Below are positions 6,317 through 6,335 of a DNA stretch of 6,335 bases, piece by piece. A program made the position numbers and the translations under genes. Numbering within the stretch: the first letter of the stretch is position 1; each line of letters begins with the position of its first letter. The notes under the pieces are model-generated. The model saw nothing but the letters and a program-made list of their open reading frames with translations, searched no databases and was not told the origin of the DNA. The stretch spans positions 1 through 6,335 of the forward strand of contig CALODD010000065.1 of NCBI GenBank assembly GCA_942491945.1, read 5' to 3'. The stretch is from JAJDYQ01 sp942491945. GTDB lineage: Bacteria; Pseudomonadota; Gammaproteobacteria; JAJDYQ01.

Positions 6317-6335
6317 ACTGAACGAAGTACAGATG

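Noticed and set aside
6271..6335. End of rpmJ or secY upstream of rpsM
   Set aside because: No minus-strand frame here ends with the L36 or SecY C-terminus. The stretch contains several stops and is better read as leader.

Overview
The window suggests a gammaproteobacterium. Its right half is the canonical alpha operon, rpsM-rpsK-rpsD-rpoA-rplQ, on the minus strand, and the predicted proteins are close to the E. coli versions in length and motif order. Genus cannot be fixed from this sequence alone. The window opens inside uvrA on the plus strand.

Layout from left to right. Positions 1-957 hold the 3' third of uvrA, from just before its second Walker A motif to the stop. Its frame is broken by a dense cluster of small insertions between about 459 and 657. 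Three bases beyond the uvrA stop, and convergent with it, ends a minus-strand two-gene unit. The upstream gene (2528-3268) encodes a DUF62-type S-adenosyl-L-methionine (SAM) hydrolase. It overlaps by 8 bases the second gene (961-2535), a class I SAM-dependent methyltransferase with a methyltransferase regulatory domain, resembling rickettsial protein-lysine methyltransferases. A candidate sigma-70 promoter (3300-3327) lies before this pair. A strong symmetrical terminator (3378-3405) separates it from rplQ. From 3427 to 6270 run rplQ, rpoA, rpsD, rpsK and rpsM, with gaps of 18 to 42 bases. The last 65 bases (6271-6335) are the 3' part of the alpha-operon leader. They contain a hairpin abutting the rpsM Shine-Dalgarno sequence, which may be part of an S4-binding regulatory pseudoknot.

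How the parts fit together. The alpha operon makes three small-subunit proteins, the RNA polymerase alpha subunit and L17, and in E. coli it is held in balance by S4 feedback on the leader. The SAM pair is physically coupled: one product destroys SAM while the other should consume it as methyl donor, so the pair looks like a small SAM-control or protein-modification module between housekeeping genes. UvrA is the damage-recognition ATPase of nucleotide excision repair. Removing 13 inserted bases restores a gap-free, well-conserved UvrA, so the damage looks more like a local sequence-quality problem than gene decay, though that cannot be proved here.

No mobile element, CRISPR array, tRNA or rRNA was seen. 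The most unusual items are the insertion-only cluster in uvrA, the overlapping SAM-hydrolase/methyltransferase pair, and the candidate S4 leader structure.
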